NCBI GenBank assembly: GCA_032164245.1
Contig: JAVMKO010000195.1
Location: 372,001 to 436,000 of the forward strand
Direction of reading: 5' to 3'
Source of the DNA: Sternotherus odoratus
Taxonomy: Eukaryota; Chordata; Testudines; Kinosternidae
Length of the DNA: 64,000 bases
Position numbers and translations under genes: made by a program. The notes beneath the pieces were generated by a model. That model saw only the letters and a program-made list of their open reading frames with translations, did not search any database and was not told the origin of the DNA. Each line of letters begins with the position of its first letter. The stretch's first letter is position 1. Below are positions 1 to 10,924 of this stretch, one piece after another.

Positions 1-270
1 AGGCAGACTGGGAGAGCGAGGAGGGTACATGCGGCCCACTGCAGGGAGAAAGGTTAGAGACAGGCTGAGAACATAGGTCCTGTTCCCCCTGCTACACAGC
101 GGGGACACAGGAACAACCCATAGTCTAGGGCTCTTGGACTCTATAAACCACCACCCTGCCCTGCAGGTGAACACTCAGCTGCTCCTCCGAGGCAAATGTC
201 CCAGCAGCAGACCCCTCTCTAGCCATGAGAGCAGAGACAAGGCCCTGCAGAAGGATCCTCCCCCACCTAC
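1..270. other. ATXN2L intron 10 sequence at window edge
   Basis: Sequence downstream (gene sense) of ATXN2L exon 10. I see no further exon; the next ATXN2L coding segment must lie left of the window. No repeat recognised. Confidence 0.6.
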
Positions 271-3200
271 CTGCAGGGGGAGCTGCCGAGACCTCCACAG
301 GGCGGCTTGATGGGGAAGACATGGTCTTAGCACCCCGGATGGGACGCTGGGACTTCGGAGACATTCGGGAGGGTCCTGGAAAGCAAGCAAGCACAGGAGG
401 GTTACAGGGAAGGTGCAGCAGCTTGGACACAGTCCCTGGCCTTCCCAGAGTGGTGTGCAAACTCTGGGCTGGAGGGCACAGGAGACCAGTCTCAGGCATT
501 GCTAGAGCCCACGGCAGGAAGCCTCTCAGTTAGGTCCCCAGATCTCACCTCCATTGATCCCTCGCTGCTCTGGGACAGGACTAGAGTTGCTGTCCGGATG
601 GTGTGCACTGCCCCGGGGAGGCATGGACCCCACCCCTGGCCTCCCACCCCGGGAGCTACTGCACCGGACGCCTCCTCGCGAGCCTTCTCTGACACGCTGT
701 GGCAGCGGGACATACTTGCCCTCCCTGCAGACACAGACGGGAGACAGGTTACATTGGCTCCCACCCCCTCCCCACCCCACCCCACCTGCACCTCTCTCAC
801 CTGGAGGCCAAGCTGGGGCTGTCCCTGCCGGACACCTGCCTCTGCACAGAGCTGTGCTTCTCCTCCTCCGTCCGTCCGTCGTCATTCTCCATGGCAATGC
901 GCAGGCGGGTACTGGGGGCTCGACTCGATCTCCCGGGCCAACTGCGCCGCTCGGGCTTCCCGCTGCCGGAACTCCTCCGAGTTATCTTTCTCTAGAGGGA
1001 CTCTAGGACAGGGACAGAGACAGGCCTCAATGCTGGCTGATCCTGCCAACAGCAGTGCAGAACGCCACTGTGGCTCAGAGCTGTCGGAAGCCCCCCCTGC
1101 TGCTCTGGTCTCCACTGGAGGGGGCTGGTTTCTGGAATGGGTTGGCCCATCTGAGCACGAGGAGGTGGAAAATCACCCTGCACGCTGTCCCAGTGGAAAA
1201 GCAACCTCCCGGCGTGGTGAGAGTAGCAGTGGTGCAGCCACACGTCAGGGGAGGAAGCAGAAGCCAGCCCAGAGGCAATTTGGATCTGAAGACTGACCAG
1301 CTTTAACCAATGAAAAGCAAGTATGAGCAAGGAGCTGCTTTCCCCAAGAGCCACACTGAGCAATTCCAGTCCAAGAGCAACACTGCACGTGTGGGATGCT
1401 GTAGAGCCGCACTCCAACCACACAGTGCACCCAGCCTGCCCTACGCACCAATCCAAGGTCCTCCGACGTGAGCCACCCCCCTCCTACCACACACACACAC
1501 ACACCTGGCACCGATGCCCCTATCCATTTTTGTGGGTTTAAAACCACCTGCTCCTATTCTAATCTCTCTCTCTCCCCCTCTGCTATGTGAAAGGGTCACA
1601 AGGACAAAGGAACAAAGGACAGTTGGGAACCATTGTCTGAGGGCAATGGTTCCCAACTGGTACACAGCTGCGGCCCATCTCAGGGCCATATAGGTAGTAT
1701 ACATATTGTGTGGATGCCGCCCCCAACACACATACAGCTGCATATACAGCCCCCAACAGTGAATAGGTTGAGACCCATAGGCCCCGGGAAACAGAAAGAT
1801 GAACTAGACAAATCCCCAAAGAAAACAAGCTGGAAAAGGATCATTTTTTGCATGGAACAAGAGTGAACAAAATCCTTCCGACGGAAGTGTGACTTTAAAT
1901 GAAAACCAGCCTGGGCAGCTTGAGCGTGGCTATACCCTAACCTCTTGTTCTTTCAACGGAGCCATGTGTGGTACCGCAGTTCGTCTCGAAAGGGGAGCCC
2001 TTTGGCCTTTGTAGCCGGATGTGAAGGCACTGACCCAAGAATCACACACACTTCCCTGAGAGTAACAGCTCCCTCCCACAGAGCCCAGGCCCACACTCAC
2101 GTGTAGGAGGACAAACTGCTGTCGTACGTTGTCTTCACTCCATAGTTCTCCTCATTGAACTTGAACATCTCATTGGGGTCCCAGCCATTAGACTGCAACA
2201 AGAACAAGTGTTAGATATGGGCTCTGTGAAGCCCCAGCGCTGAGCACCAAGCAGCAGAAGGGATCTGGGTACTCCAGAGCCCTTTCCCCAATCCAGCCCC
2301 TGCCTGCCTCACCCCAGGCCCTGAATGCAAGGAGGAGCGAGGTTCTTACCATGTCCGACTCCAGGTCATAGTCATCACTATTGCTGTCCCCTCCTTCCCA
2401 GCGCTGCAGCACCTTCTCTTTGTGCTCCCCGTTCACCTTGGAGTTCATGGCGATGGCAGAGTCCGTGAACTTGTCTAGAAGCAGATAATGGGCCATAAGG
2501 TCTGCCACCCCCTATGGGCGACCCCCCAGCCCCACGCACGGACAGAGCCCATCCAGAGGGCCAGCGTTACCTTTGTGGCATAATTGAAATCCACATTGCG
2601 GAAATGCACCAGCATGACGTCCGTGGGCTTGAAGACCATGGTATCCACAATGTCCTCCCGCCTGGGTCCCACCAGCTGATCTGGGGTCTTCCTGTGAACC
2701 GCATCCACAGCGAGCTCGAACTGCAAACAGCCACCATTACTGCACTCTGTTCCCTGCCCCAAGAACCGAGCTCCCACTGCCACAGAGGGCCCCACGGGCA
2801 CTCCTGGGGGAATTCTGCCCCACTGCAGAATGCAGAATTTCGGGCCACTGGACTCTGCAGAGCCCAGACTGCAGTGAGCAGAGCGCCCTGCCTGGCTGGG
2901 CTGGAGGCTGCATGCCTTTTGATCCAGACACTCTCTAGTCCCTGCAAGAATGAGGGATGACCCAGCCAGCTCTAGCAAAGGGTGAGGAAGGGCACGGCCA
3001 CACCACAGCCAGGTGCCCTGGTGGTACAGTAAAGACGTTGGGGGGACTAAAGGCTCTGGAGCAGCGGTTCTCAAACTTTTTCGTTACGTGACCCTTTTTG
3101 TCGGGTATGTCCGCCGAGATTTCAGCAGACATGCAGCATTCCTCTCCGTGTCCGCCAAAATACCTTCAGCAGTGGCAGCTTTCACTTCGGTGGCTTTTCG

Positions 3201-6200
3201 GCGGACACAGTCCCGTTTTCGGAGCTGCCACCAAAGGTGTAGGCAGCTCGCGACCCCCCTGGAATCACCACATTAACCCCAGAGGGATCGCGGTTTGAAA
3301 ACCACTGCTCTGGAGGGACTGCTGTCCGGGGTGGGGGTTGCCCGGCGGCTGGGCATGGGGAGAGAGGGAGGGCATGCCTGGGGGTATCCCATGGGCTGGG
3401 CTCTGGCATGAGGGGTGTTTGGGTGTCTGGGCTGGGCTCTGGGGAGATGCTTATGTCTGGGCCAGGGGATGCCCCATGGCTTAGTTCTGGGAGAAGGGGC
3501 TGTGGGTGTCTGGGCTCTGGGGGCCTGACAGCTCCCTCCAGCCCCCAAATCTGGAACTGGGTTGTTGTAGGGGGTTTCTTTAACTCTCTGCTCCTGGGGA
3601 AATCTTTACTGCTGTTGTCTGTGTCGTTGGCAGGTATTTTGATTACATTGTGTTATTTTGACAAATAAAATATGCAGAAGTTTAAAATATTGTACTGTGT
3701 GCCCTGTTCCAAGAGCCAGCCCCCTGCTTCCCAGAGGACTGGCCAGCCATGGGGACCCCAGCATTTCACTTACCTTAGAGCTGAGGGTTTTAAAAATCCC
3801 CTCAAAGGTGCTGCCATTTTTCACCTTCACATCACAGGTGGAGCCCTGGGGACAGAGCCAGAGATTAGCGCTGGCTGGAGAGGTACATAGCACGGGTCCA
3901 AAGTCCCCTCCACTAAAGCACAATCTGCCTCTCCTTCACACCACCCCCACTGGAGCTCCCAGGGTCTCCCTACCCACCCCGCAGAACTGGGAGAAGAGAG
4001 GAGGTGCCCGAAGGGAATCACACTGGGATGCAGCATTACACAGGGTCCTACTAGACTCACGGCTGCCCAGCACTCTGGAGGCTTGTACTACCCTAGCCCA
4101 TCACTGTGACCCACTGTGAGGCCAAGAGCTGCCAGAGCCCAGGGGCAGCTTGCAGACTGGGATGGGGCGAGACCTTTGGCTGTGAAACTCCCAGACCATT
4201 CCCAAGAACGTCTCTTTCTACAGCAGGATGCACACAGCAATGTCCCCCTCTCCCGCTGAGGACAGTGGCACACAGGTGGGGGGAATCCAAGCGTCCTGCA
4301 CAGGCTCAGCCCCACCCCGCCGGAGAAAATATCCCAGATCCCCCCTCCCCAGACTCCCATGGGCATGCCCTGCTGGATGACCCCCCCCCCACCCTCCCCC
4401 CGGTTCCCAACCCAAAGGTTAATGCTGGGAACAGGGAGTTTCTGACAGAGGGGACAGTAGGACTGTCCTCCCCACCCCCAAGACCCTAGCAATAGCCTGC
4501 TTCTGAATGGACCATGCTAGGCAACCCCCTGGCACTGGAGCGGACAGCACTTACCACGACTGCCGTCAGGAAATGCAGCATTCGAGAATTGTTATAGACA
4601 CCTTCGAACACCTGTCATTAACACGGGGAGATGAACCCATCAGCAAGGAACAGGGAACACCCCTCCTGCATCCCCCAGGGTTCCCCTGTATGCACCACCC
4701 TCAGCGCCCGGGTTAGGAGCCAGGGCGGTTACCAGGATGAGTAGTGTGCTAACAGCAATCACCGCTGTGATGCTACAGTTACAGGGCATGCTTGGCGTAT
4801 GACTCCAGGGCCAGCCACGTGCTGCTGTGTGGAGACGCAGGCTTGGGTCCTGAACGACCCCCAAACTTTGGAGCCATGAGCTCATGCCAACCCCATCAAC
4901 ACCAGCAGGCCCAAAGTGACCTGCCCCCTCTTTTCCAGGAGGAGACAATCCGAGGATTCACAGATCTTAAGGCCAGAACCCTCAAGTCTGTCCTCCTGCA
5001 TAACCCAAGCCAGAGAATCTCACCCAGCAACCCCAGCACATGGCCCAGTGAGAGGGAAGAGACAGCACTGCAGGGAAACCTCCTCCAAGGTGGATCTGAG
5101 AGAGAGACAGCTGGATGTCAGAGTCCCACTGGCGACTCTGTACTCCCACTAGCACGGCAACTCCCGTGCAGCTGTGCCTCATGCGCCACCCCCCGCCCCA
5201 CATCCTGCTACAGGGACTGAGCGAACAGCTCTGCTGATGGTAAATTCTGGCTGCACCATTGTTACTGCCGATACACACGGCACAGGATCCACGTTCAGGG
5301 AACTAGAGAACACATCTCTGGGCTTGGGAAGAGAGCAGACTAGATTTGGTCATCAAGACCATGAACCTGAAGAAGAACATCTCTCTTCTAAAGCAGCTTT
5401 TCAGAGCAGAACCCCCACCCCCCAATGATGGGAAGCCAGTGGGGAGGTGTTCAGCTGTATACTTGGAGTGAAGAGGAGGGTCCAACTTAAAAGCACAGAT
5501 ACCCTGGGGATTGAGAAGGCAATTATGGGACCTTTCACCTCTGGAGTTGCAACCTGGCCCTGAGTTGGAGGAATAAATTGGCTCAGGAGAGATCAGGGAA
5601 GGAGATTTGGGATTTTCCCCTCCAAGGGGCACTAGCTCTAATCTAGACTGACTGGCTCAGGGGATGAGGAATGGCACCCCTCTTGCTCCAGGCCACCAGG
5701 AAACTGGCTGGCTCACTGGGGACCCCTCTTACACTGGTGTCCCTGAGATCAAAGGGAAGCTAGCGCTACCAAAAACTACAAGACACACTCATTAACATCC
5801 GGGCCACAGGGAAGCAGATAAAGGTCAGAGTGCTGGGTAGCACACAATTTTGGGAAACATTTAAACTCACGTTGGTACTAAGATGCAGAAAGTAGGAAAT
5901 GCCCGGCAAACCCAACAGAAGCCGGTGGGAAGAGCAGGATGGAGAATATACTGTCTGAGCAGTTAACGGAGGCCAACCCAAGCCCTCCCCAGCCCCTGCC
6001 ATCTTCTCAAGAAAGAGGAAGGGCCTGGCCAGCCACCCGTGGCTGCTGTAGAAGAAAAGAGGCTCTTGATCAGGAAATCAGTCCCACAGACCGCCTGGCT
6101 CTCCTGGGAGACCAGTATCAGGGTCCCCTCTGTCCCCTTCAGACAGAGCCTCAGATACTTACTGGAGACTGGGGAGGCCCCTTCCCTGTGCTCTGCCCCC

Positions 6201-7248
6201 TGAAAACAAATCACAGGTAGAGCTAGTTACAGCACTGCTGCGCCTGACATCCCCCCCCCCGCAGGGGTCCTCACCAGGTCCCACACCCAGCCACTGCCCC
6301 ACAGGCTGGGCCCTCCCCCCACCCCATCCCCGGAACCACTAGGCTGGAAGCCCAGACGCCTGGGTTCTAGTCCAGTGGGGAAGGGGGGGGGGGCGCAAAG
6401 AGAAAGGACGCCTGGGTTCTATCCCAGTGGGGGTTAGGGAGGAAGGTGCAGGGGTGCCTGGGAGCCCGGACGCCTGGGTTCTATCCCAGCTGGGGGGGTG
6501 GGGAAGGGGGGAGCCCGGACGCCTGGGTTCTATCCCAGCTGGGGGGGTGGGGAAGGGGGGAGCCCGGACGCCTGGGTTCTATCCCAGCTGGGGGGGGGGG
6601 AAGGGGGGAGCCCGGACGCCTGGGTTCTATCCCAGCTGGGGGGGGGGGGGAAGGGGGGAGCCCGGACGCCTGGGTTCTATCCCAGCTGGGGGGGGGGGAA
6701 GGGGGGAGCCCGGACGCCTGGGTTCTATCCCAGCTGGGGGGGGGGGGAAGGGGGGAGCCCGGACGCCTGGGTTCTATCCCAGCTGGGGGGGGGGGAAGGG
6801 GGGAGCCCGGACGCCTGGGTCCGAACCCCGCACTTCCAGAACTCGGGGGGGGGGGGGTCCTCTCTCGCCCTCGCATCGCCGGGCGGGGATTGGCTGCAGA
6901 ACCGGCCAATCAGCAGCACGCTCGCGCTGTTCCCCCCCACACACACACACAGTCCCCCGCCGCGCGCGCGCAGTCACGCGACCCTCCCGCCCCCCCCTCC
7001 CCGCGCGCACGAGGAGGGGACCCCCCCCGGCCCGGCTGTTACCTGGTGGTGCCGCCGCTTCCTCCGGGGCCGCCGCCGCCCGGGGCCGCCGTCGCGGCCC
7101 GGCCCGCCCCGCCGCCGGGGCTGAGGCTGCCGTTGGGGCTGGGGGCGGCCCCCGGCGGGGGGGCCTTGCGGGCGGGCGGGGGCCCGGCCTGGGGCCCGGG
7201 GCCGCCCGGGGGGGGCTGCGGGGGCAGCGGCTGCGGCTGCTTCAACAT
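271..7248 (-). CDS. ATXN2L: Ataxin-2-like protein, coding exons 1-10 (3' part beyond left edge)
   Basis: RNA-binding protein of stress granules and P-bodies. Exons on the minus strand: 7043-7248 (ATG at 7248), 6163-6199, 4555-4611, 3774-3845, 2571-2720, 2350-2474, 2101-2192, 801-1002, 549-724, 271-375; all junctions are GT/AG. Exon 1 is a proline-rich, disordered start (MLKQPQPLPPQ). Exon 2 ends STGKGPPQSP. Exons 3 to 5 carry the LSm fold (VFEGVYNN, CDVKVKNG, DVMLVHFRNVDFNYATK, about residues 82-174), and exons 6 to 8 the LsmAD region (DSNSDDYDLESDM, NGWDPNEMFKFNEENYG). Exons 9 and 10 hold the basic, Gly/Arg-rich segment (VRCSSSRGGRPG, RPIRGAKTMSSP). The paralogue ATXN2 is less likely because exon 1 has no glutamine tract and the neighbours fit ATXN2L. 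Two oddities: the exon 5/6 join is one base short of frame, and exon 8 has one extra base in a C run near 907-909. Both look like homopolymer length errors or variants. No further exon is visible in 1-270. Confidence 0.93.
1487..1505. repeat. (CA)n microsatellite in ATXN2L intron
   Basis: About nine consecutive CA/AC dinucleotides, inside the intron between ATXN2L exons 7 and 8. Confidence 0.85.
1644..1778. mobile_element. Short nonautonomous hAT-like element (MITE)
   Basis: The segment opens with CAATGGTTCCCAAC and closes with GTTGAGACCCATA, an imperfect terminal inverted repeat of the hAT type. It has no coding capacity. An extra inverted copy of the left terminus lies just upstream at 1622-1635, separated by exactly 8 bases. 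I could not find a clean target-site duplication around the whole element, so the right boundary is approximate. Confidence 0.5.
3062..3307. mobile_element. Nonautonomous hAT element with 8-bp target-site duplication
   Basis: 246-bp element with termini CAGCGGTTCTCAAAC and GTTTGAAAACCACTG. It is flanked on both sides by the identical 8-mer CTCTGGAG (3054-3061 and 3308-3315), the diagnostic hAT duplication. It lies in the ATXN2L intron between exons 4 and 5. No transposase is encoded. Confidence 0.9.
4612..6162. other. ATXN2L intron between exons 2 and 3, no recognised element
   Basis: About 1.55 kb of moderately GC-rich intron. I see no exon, tandem array or intact transposon in it. The minus-strand acceptor at 4612-4613 and donor at 6162-6161 define its ends. 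Confidence 0.6.
6346..6830. repeat. GC-rich minisatellite, about 50-bp unit, ATXN2L intron 1
   Basis: About ten tandem copies of a 48-50 bp unit built from GGACGCCTGGGTTCTATCCC, CAGCTGGGG and a G run with AAGGGGGGAGCCC. Unit length varies mainly through the G runs. The GGGTTCTATCCC core resembles the B-box region of tRNA-derived SINEs scattered elsewhere in this window (for example 50425 and 58885), so the array probably grew from such a SINE. Long proline- or glycine-rich open frames across it are by-products of the repeat. Confidence 0.9.
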
Positions 7249-7900
7249 GGCGGCGCCGGCGCGGCCCCGGTCAAGCCCGGCGGGGCGGGCGCGAGCGAGT
7301 CAGGCCCCGGGCGCGCGCGCGCGAGAGAGAGAGAGAGAGGCGGGCTGGGCGCGAGGCGGTTGGCGGCGGCCGTTGGCGAGCGGCGCGCGCGGGCCGCGGG
7401 GGAGGGGCGCTCGGAACGGCCGGGGCGCTCTCCTCGCGGGCTCCCTCCGCACAATGAGCCTGGCTGGACCACAGGAGAAGGGGCAGCGCGGCGGGGAAGC
7501 CAGCTCACTGCGCCTGCGCCGACGGCCCCGCCAGCCGGGCACATCCGCAGCGCGGTGAGGAGGCCCACCACGTGATCGCACAGTGAGAAACTTTGCGATC
7601 CTTCCGCCGGGGTAAGAAACCCAATCGCTGCGGGTGCGCATGCGCCGCGCCACGGGTGGAAGGGACTGAACGGCGGCGCCTCGGTACGCATGCGCGAGGG
7701 TAAAGGGAGGGGTGTCTCGGGGCGGGCTACGCGCCTGAGGGAATCTCCCGACGGCCCTGAGCTTCTACGCATGCGTACAGCATCACGTGACCGGGGGGCG
7801 GGAGCAAGCACCACTCCCTCTGCGCGTGCGTCTCCCCCTTAGTAGAGCCCGACGCCGCACATGCGCCTCCTCGGCAGGGAACTTGCTGCGGGGAGGGGGA
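6840..7900. promoter_or_regulatory. CpG-island promoter of ATXN2L (divergent orientation possible)
   Basis: Dense CpG sequence covering ATXN2L exon 1 and about 650 bp upstream. Visible motifs: a CCAAT at 7621-7625; an NRF1-type palindrome TGCGCATGCGC at 7635-7645; further GCATGCGC cores at 7688-7695 and 7769-7775; E-boxes CACGTG at 7569-7574 and TCACGTGA at 7783-7790. There is no TATA box. The exact start site cannot be read from sequence; the 5' UTR probably lies within 7249-7460. An unannotated divergent transcript is possible. Confidence 0.75.
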
Positions 7901-8044
7901 AAGGAAGCTGAGAGCGCAGGCGCGGAGGGATTCCTCCGCCAGGACCGCCTCACAGGGCGGACAGGCGAATGAGTCCCGGCTCCTGCCCGCGCAACCTCAC
8001 CGCCCCCCCGTGACGTGTACATGTAACCGTGGTTACCTACACAC

Positions 8045-9180
8045 CCGGTCCCCTCGGAGGGGTGGGGCGCGGAGCTGGGGGGGGGCGGAGCTGGGGAAGG
8101 GGGGCTCATGGGGGGGGCGGAGCTGGGGGAGGGGGCGGGTGGGGAGCGGAGCTGGGGGAGGGGGCGGATGGGGGGTGTGGGGCGGGTAGGGGTGCAGCTG
8201 GGGGAGGGGGGCTGGGGGCGGGGTGGAGCTGGGGGCGGGTGGGGGTGCAGCTGGGGGAGGGGGCGGGTGGGGAGCGGAGCTGGGGGAGGGGGCGGGTGGG
8301 GGTGCAGCTGGGGGAGGGGGCGGGTGGGGAGCGGAGCTGAGGGAGGGGGCGGATGGGGGGTGTGGGGCGGGTAGGGGTGCAGCTGGGGGAGGGGGGCTGG
8401 TGGGGGGGTGGATGGGGGGTGGGGGGCGGGTAGGGGTGCAGCTGGGGGAGGGGGGCTGGGGGCGGGGTGGAGCTGGGGGTGGGTAGGAGTGGAGCTGAGG
8501 GAGGGGGCAGATGGGGGGTGTGGGGCGGGTAGGGGTGCAGCTGGGGAAGGGGGGCTGGTGGGGGGGCGGAGCTGGGGGAGGGGGCGGAGCTGGGGGAGGG
8601 GGCGGAGCTGGGGGAGGGGGCGGGTGGGTGTGGAGCTGGGGGAGGGGGGCGGGTGGGTGTGGAGCTGAGGGAGGGACGGGGGGGTGCAGCTGGGGAGGGG
8701 GCGGGGAGGGGTGCAACTGGCAGAAGGGGGCGGAGCTGGGGAGGGGGGCGGGTGGGGGTGCAGCTGGGGGAGGGGGGCTGGGGGCGGGGTGGAGCTGGGG
8801 GCGGGTAGGGGTGCAGCTGGGGGAGGGGGCGGGGGGGAGCAGAGCTGGGGGAGGGGGCGGGTGGGGGTGCAGCTGGGGGAGGGGGCGGGTGGGGAGCGGA
8901 GCTGAGGGAGGGGGCGGATGGGGGGTGTGGGGCGGGTAGGGGTGCAGCTGGGGGAGGGGGGCTGGTGGGGGGGCGGAGCTGGGCGAGGGAGCGGGGGGGG
9001 AGCTGGGGGAGGGGGCGGGGGGGTGTGGAGCTGAGGGAGGGGACGGGGGGTGCAGCTGGGGAGGGGGCGGGGAGGGGTGCAACTGGCGGAAGGGGGTGCA
9101 GCTGGGGAGGGGGCGGGTAGGGGTGCAACTGGCGGGAGGGGGGCGGGTGGGTGTGGAGCTGTGGGGGAGGGGGGAAGAGG
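8045..9180. repeat. G-rich minisatellite upstream of ATXN2L
   Basis: More than 1.1 kb of short units, roughly 28 bp, built from GGAGCTGGGGGAGGGGGCGG and GTGCAGCTGGGGGAGG variants. All purine-rich, G-dense blocks are on the plus strand. Runs of three to six Gs recur every few bases, giving high G-quadruplex potential. Proline-rich minus-strand frames (up to 365 codons) are repeat artefacts. Confidence 0.92.
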
Positions 9181-9529
9181 AGCATGTGGGTGCTAGGAGA
9201 CATGTGAGATGTTCACAGACTGCCAGGCCAGAAGGGACCCTGCAATTATCTCATCTGACCTCACAGGCCCTGGCACTGCCCTGAATTCATGCCTGGACTA
9301 GATCAGAGCTCTAAGAAAAGTTATCCAGCCTTGATTTGAAAACTGCCAGAGGGGTAGGATCCATCAGGACCCTTGGGAAATTGTCCCAGTCGTTAATTCC
9401 CCTCGCTGTCAAAAGTTCACACCTTGTTTCTCCTCAGTCTAAGGCCACATCTAACACTGGCAGGGTTTTTTCACCAAAAGTTTTGATCCAGTGATCAAAA
9501 AGCTCTAGAAGAAAATTGTTTCATGTTCA

Positions 9530-9790
9530 TGTCTTGAGTTCGTCCATCAAAGTTGATGAGGACCACCCAATGTCATCAGTTTGTTTGGGAGTGGGTTCTA
9601 AGATGGCTGATTAGTCCAATCCGAGCCCGGAATTGACAGTTGCAATGGGGACATGGAAGATCAGGCTGCCGACCGGGGGAAGAGAAGATACCAGCCCTGG
9701 ACTTGCGAAGAAGACGCTTCTCTACAGCATCACTCAGTCTCTTTTGTTCGTAGGCTGCTTGGGGCAGTAGCATCAACAAAGCCATGCACT
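9530..9790 (-). pseudogene. Fragment encoding a C2H2-like retroelement tail
   Basis: The minus strand reads PCPHCNCQFRARIGLISHLR, a zinc-finger-like end seen in some non-LTR retroelement ORFs. It is a short 69-codon open stretch without other domains. It sits inside the Harbinger element, so it is either a nested fragment or transposon cargo. Family assignment is tentative. Confidence 0.4.
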
Positions 9791-10083
9791 GTGGGAGCTC
9801 TCCACCGCCTCCGGCTGGGTCTTGTGGGAAAGCGGAGTGGATTGCAGCACATCATGGGTCCAGGTTCATTGTCCCATGATGCATTGCTTTCAATCCTAGC
9901 AATCCATGTGCTTCTGTCTTTGGTTTGTGGCATTTTTCAGGGTCCCTTGTTTTCTGCTCACTCTGCCTTTTCTGTCTGAAAGACTGGATCCCCCACTGCT
10001 CTCCAGTACTCTCTTAGCAGTCAGTAGCACACCCCGAATGGCAGTGCAGTTATTCCTGAAGTTCCCAACTCAATGGGATTTAC

Positions 10084-10198
10084 AGGAGGAGTCCTTGTGG
10101 CACTTTAGAGACTAACACATTTATTTGGGCATAAGCTTTTCTGGGCTAGAACCCATGGAGTGGAAAATACAGGAGCAGGTCTAAATACATGAGAAGGT
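10084..10198. repeat. Short interspersed repeat fragment
   Basis: The stretch containing GAGTCCTTGTGGCACTTTAG, GAGACTAACACATTTATTTG and GGCATAAGCTTTTCTGGGCT resembles a sequence I recall as common in reptile genomes. I cannot name the family. It directly abuts the solo LTR at 10204. Confidence 0.5.
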
Positions 10199-10203
10199 GT
10201 GAG

Positions 10204-10837
10204 TGTTGTAGGAGCAGCACTGATCTGCATGCTATGCATACCTGTATGACATCCCTCCCCCCCCTTGTCTCCTCTCCCTCTCTGAATACCTCTGAAGTCT
10301 CTCCCCCACCCCTCCCTCCTGGAGTGCTTGGGAGGTGAATGGGCTGTTTACACAGCTAGAAGACAGAAGAGCTCCAAAGGCAGACAAGGTGTCTGGGACT
10401 CTTAATTGGGCAGCGATCACACACCCAAAGCATGGACACTGCCTGAGCTGGGGTGTGACCAACCAGACGCAGCCAAGTCATCTAGTGGCAGACCAGGAGC
10501 TGGTCCTCTCTGTCTCGTCTCTCGTGGATCCCTCCCAAGAAGGCCCTTCGACTGGACCGCCTGGCCAGTGGTTCGCTGAGTTGCATTCCATCTGCCTCGG
10601 GAAGATTTACCTTCATCACCCCATCCATTGCTACACTGTGGGACACTTACCCTGAAAGATCCCGACACCTCCAGTGCTGGGTCTGTCCTGGGAGCGTGAG
10701 TCTGCAAGTGTGAGTGTGACCTGACCCCCCTTCTTTGGAACTTAAATATCAATGTAATAAATGTGCTGCTTTCTGCCAAACTCTGGTGGGTCATTTGTCC
10801 TCCCTAAGCTTACTAGCTGGCCCAGTTTTGGGTAACA
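10204..10837 (+). mobile_element. Solo LTR with 5-bp target-site duplication
   Basis: 634-bp segment running TGTTGTAGG to GGGTAACA with short TGTT/AACA ends. It is flanked by GTGAG on both sides (10199-10203 and 10838-10842). A polyadenylation signal AATAAA near 10757 supports plus orientation. No internal retroviral genes are present, so it is a recombined solo LTR, nested in the Harbinger element. Confidence 0.85.
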
Positions 10838-10924
10838 GTGAGTTGCCTTCCCAAGCGTGAGGTCAGCCTAACGAGACAATTCAATTGACAGGAGGATACC
10901 AAGGGAGGTAAAAATCACATCAAT

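Noticed and set aside
8033..9203. 349- and 365-codon proline-rich frames upstream of ATXN2L
   Set aside because: Products of the G-rich array; several frames are open at once.
10204..10837. Intact endogenous retrovirus
   Set aside because: Only a solo LTR with its target duplication; no internal genes. The same applies to 47850-48666 and 60310-60921.
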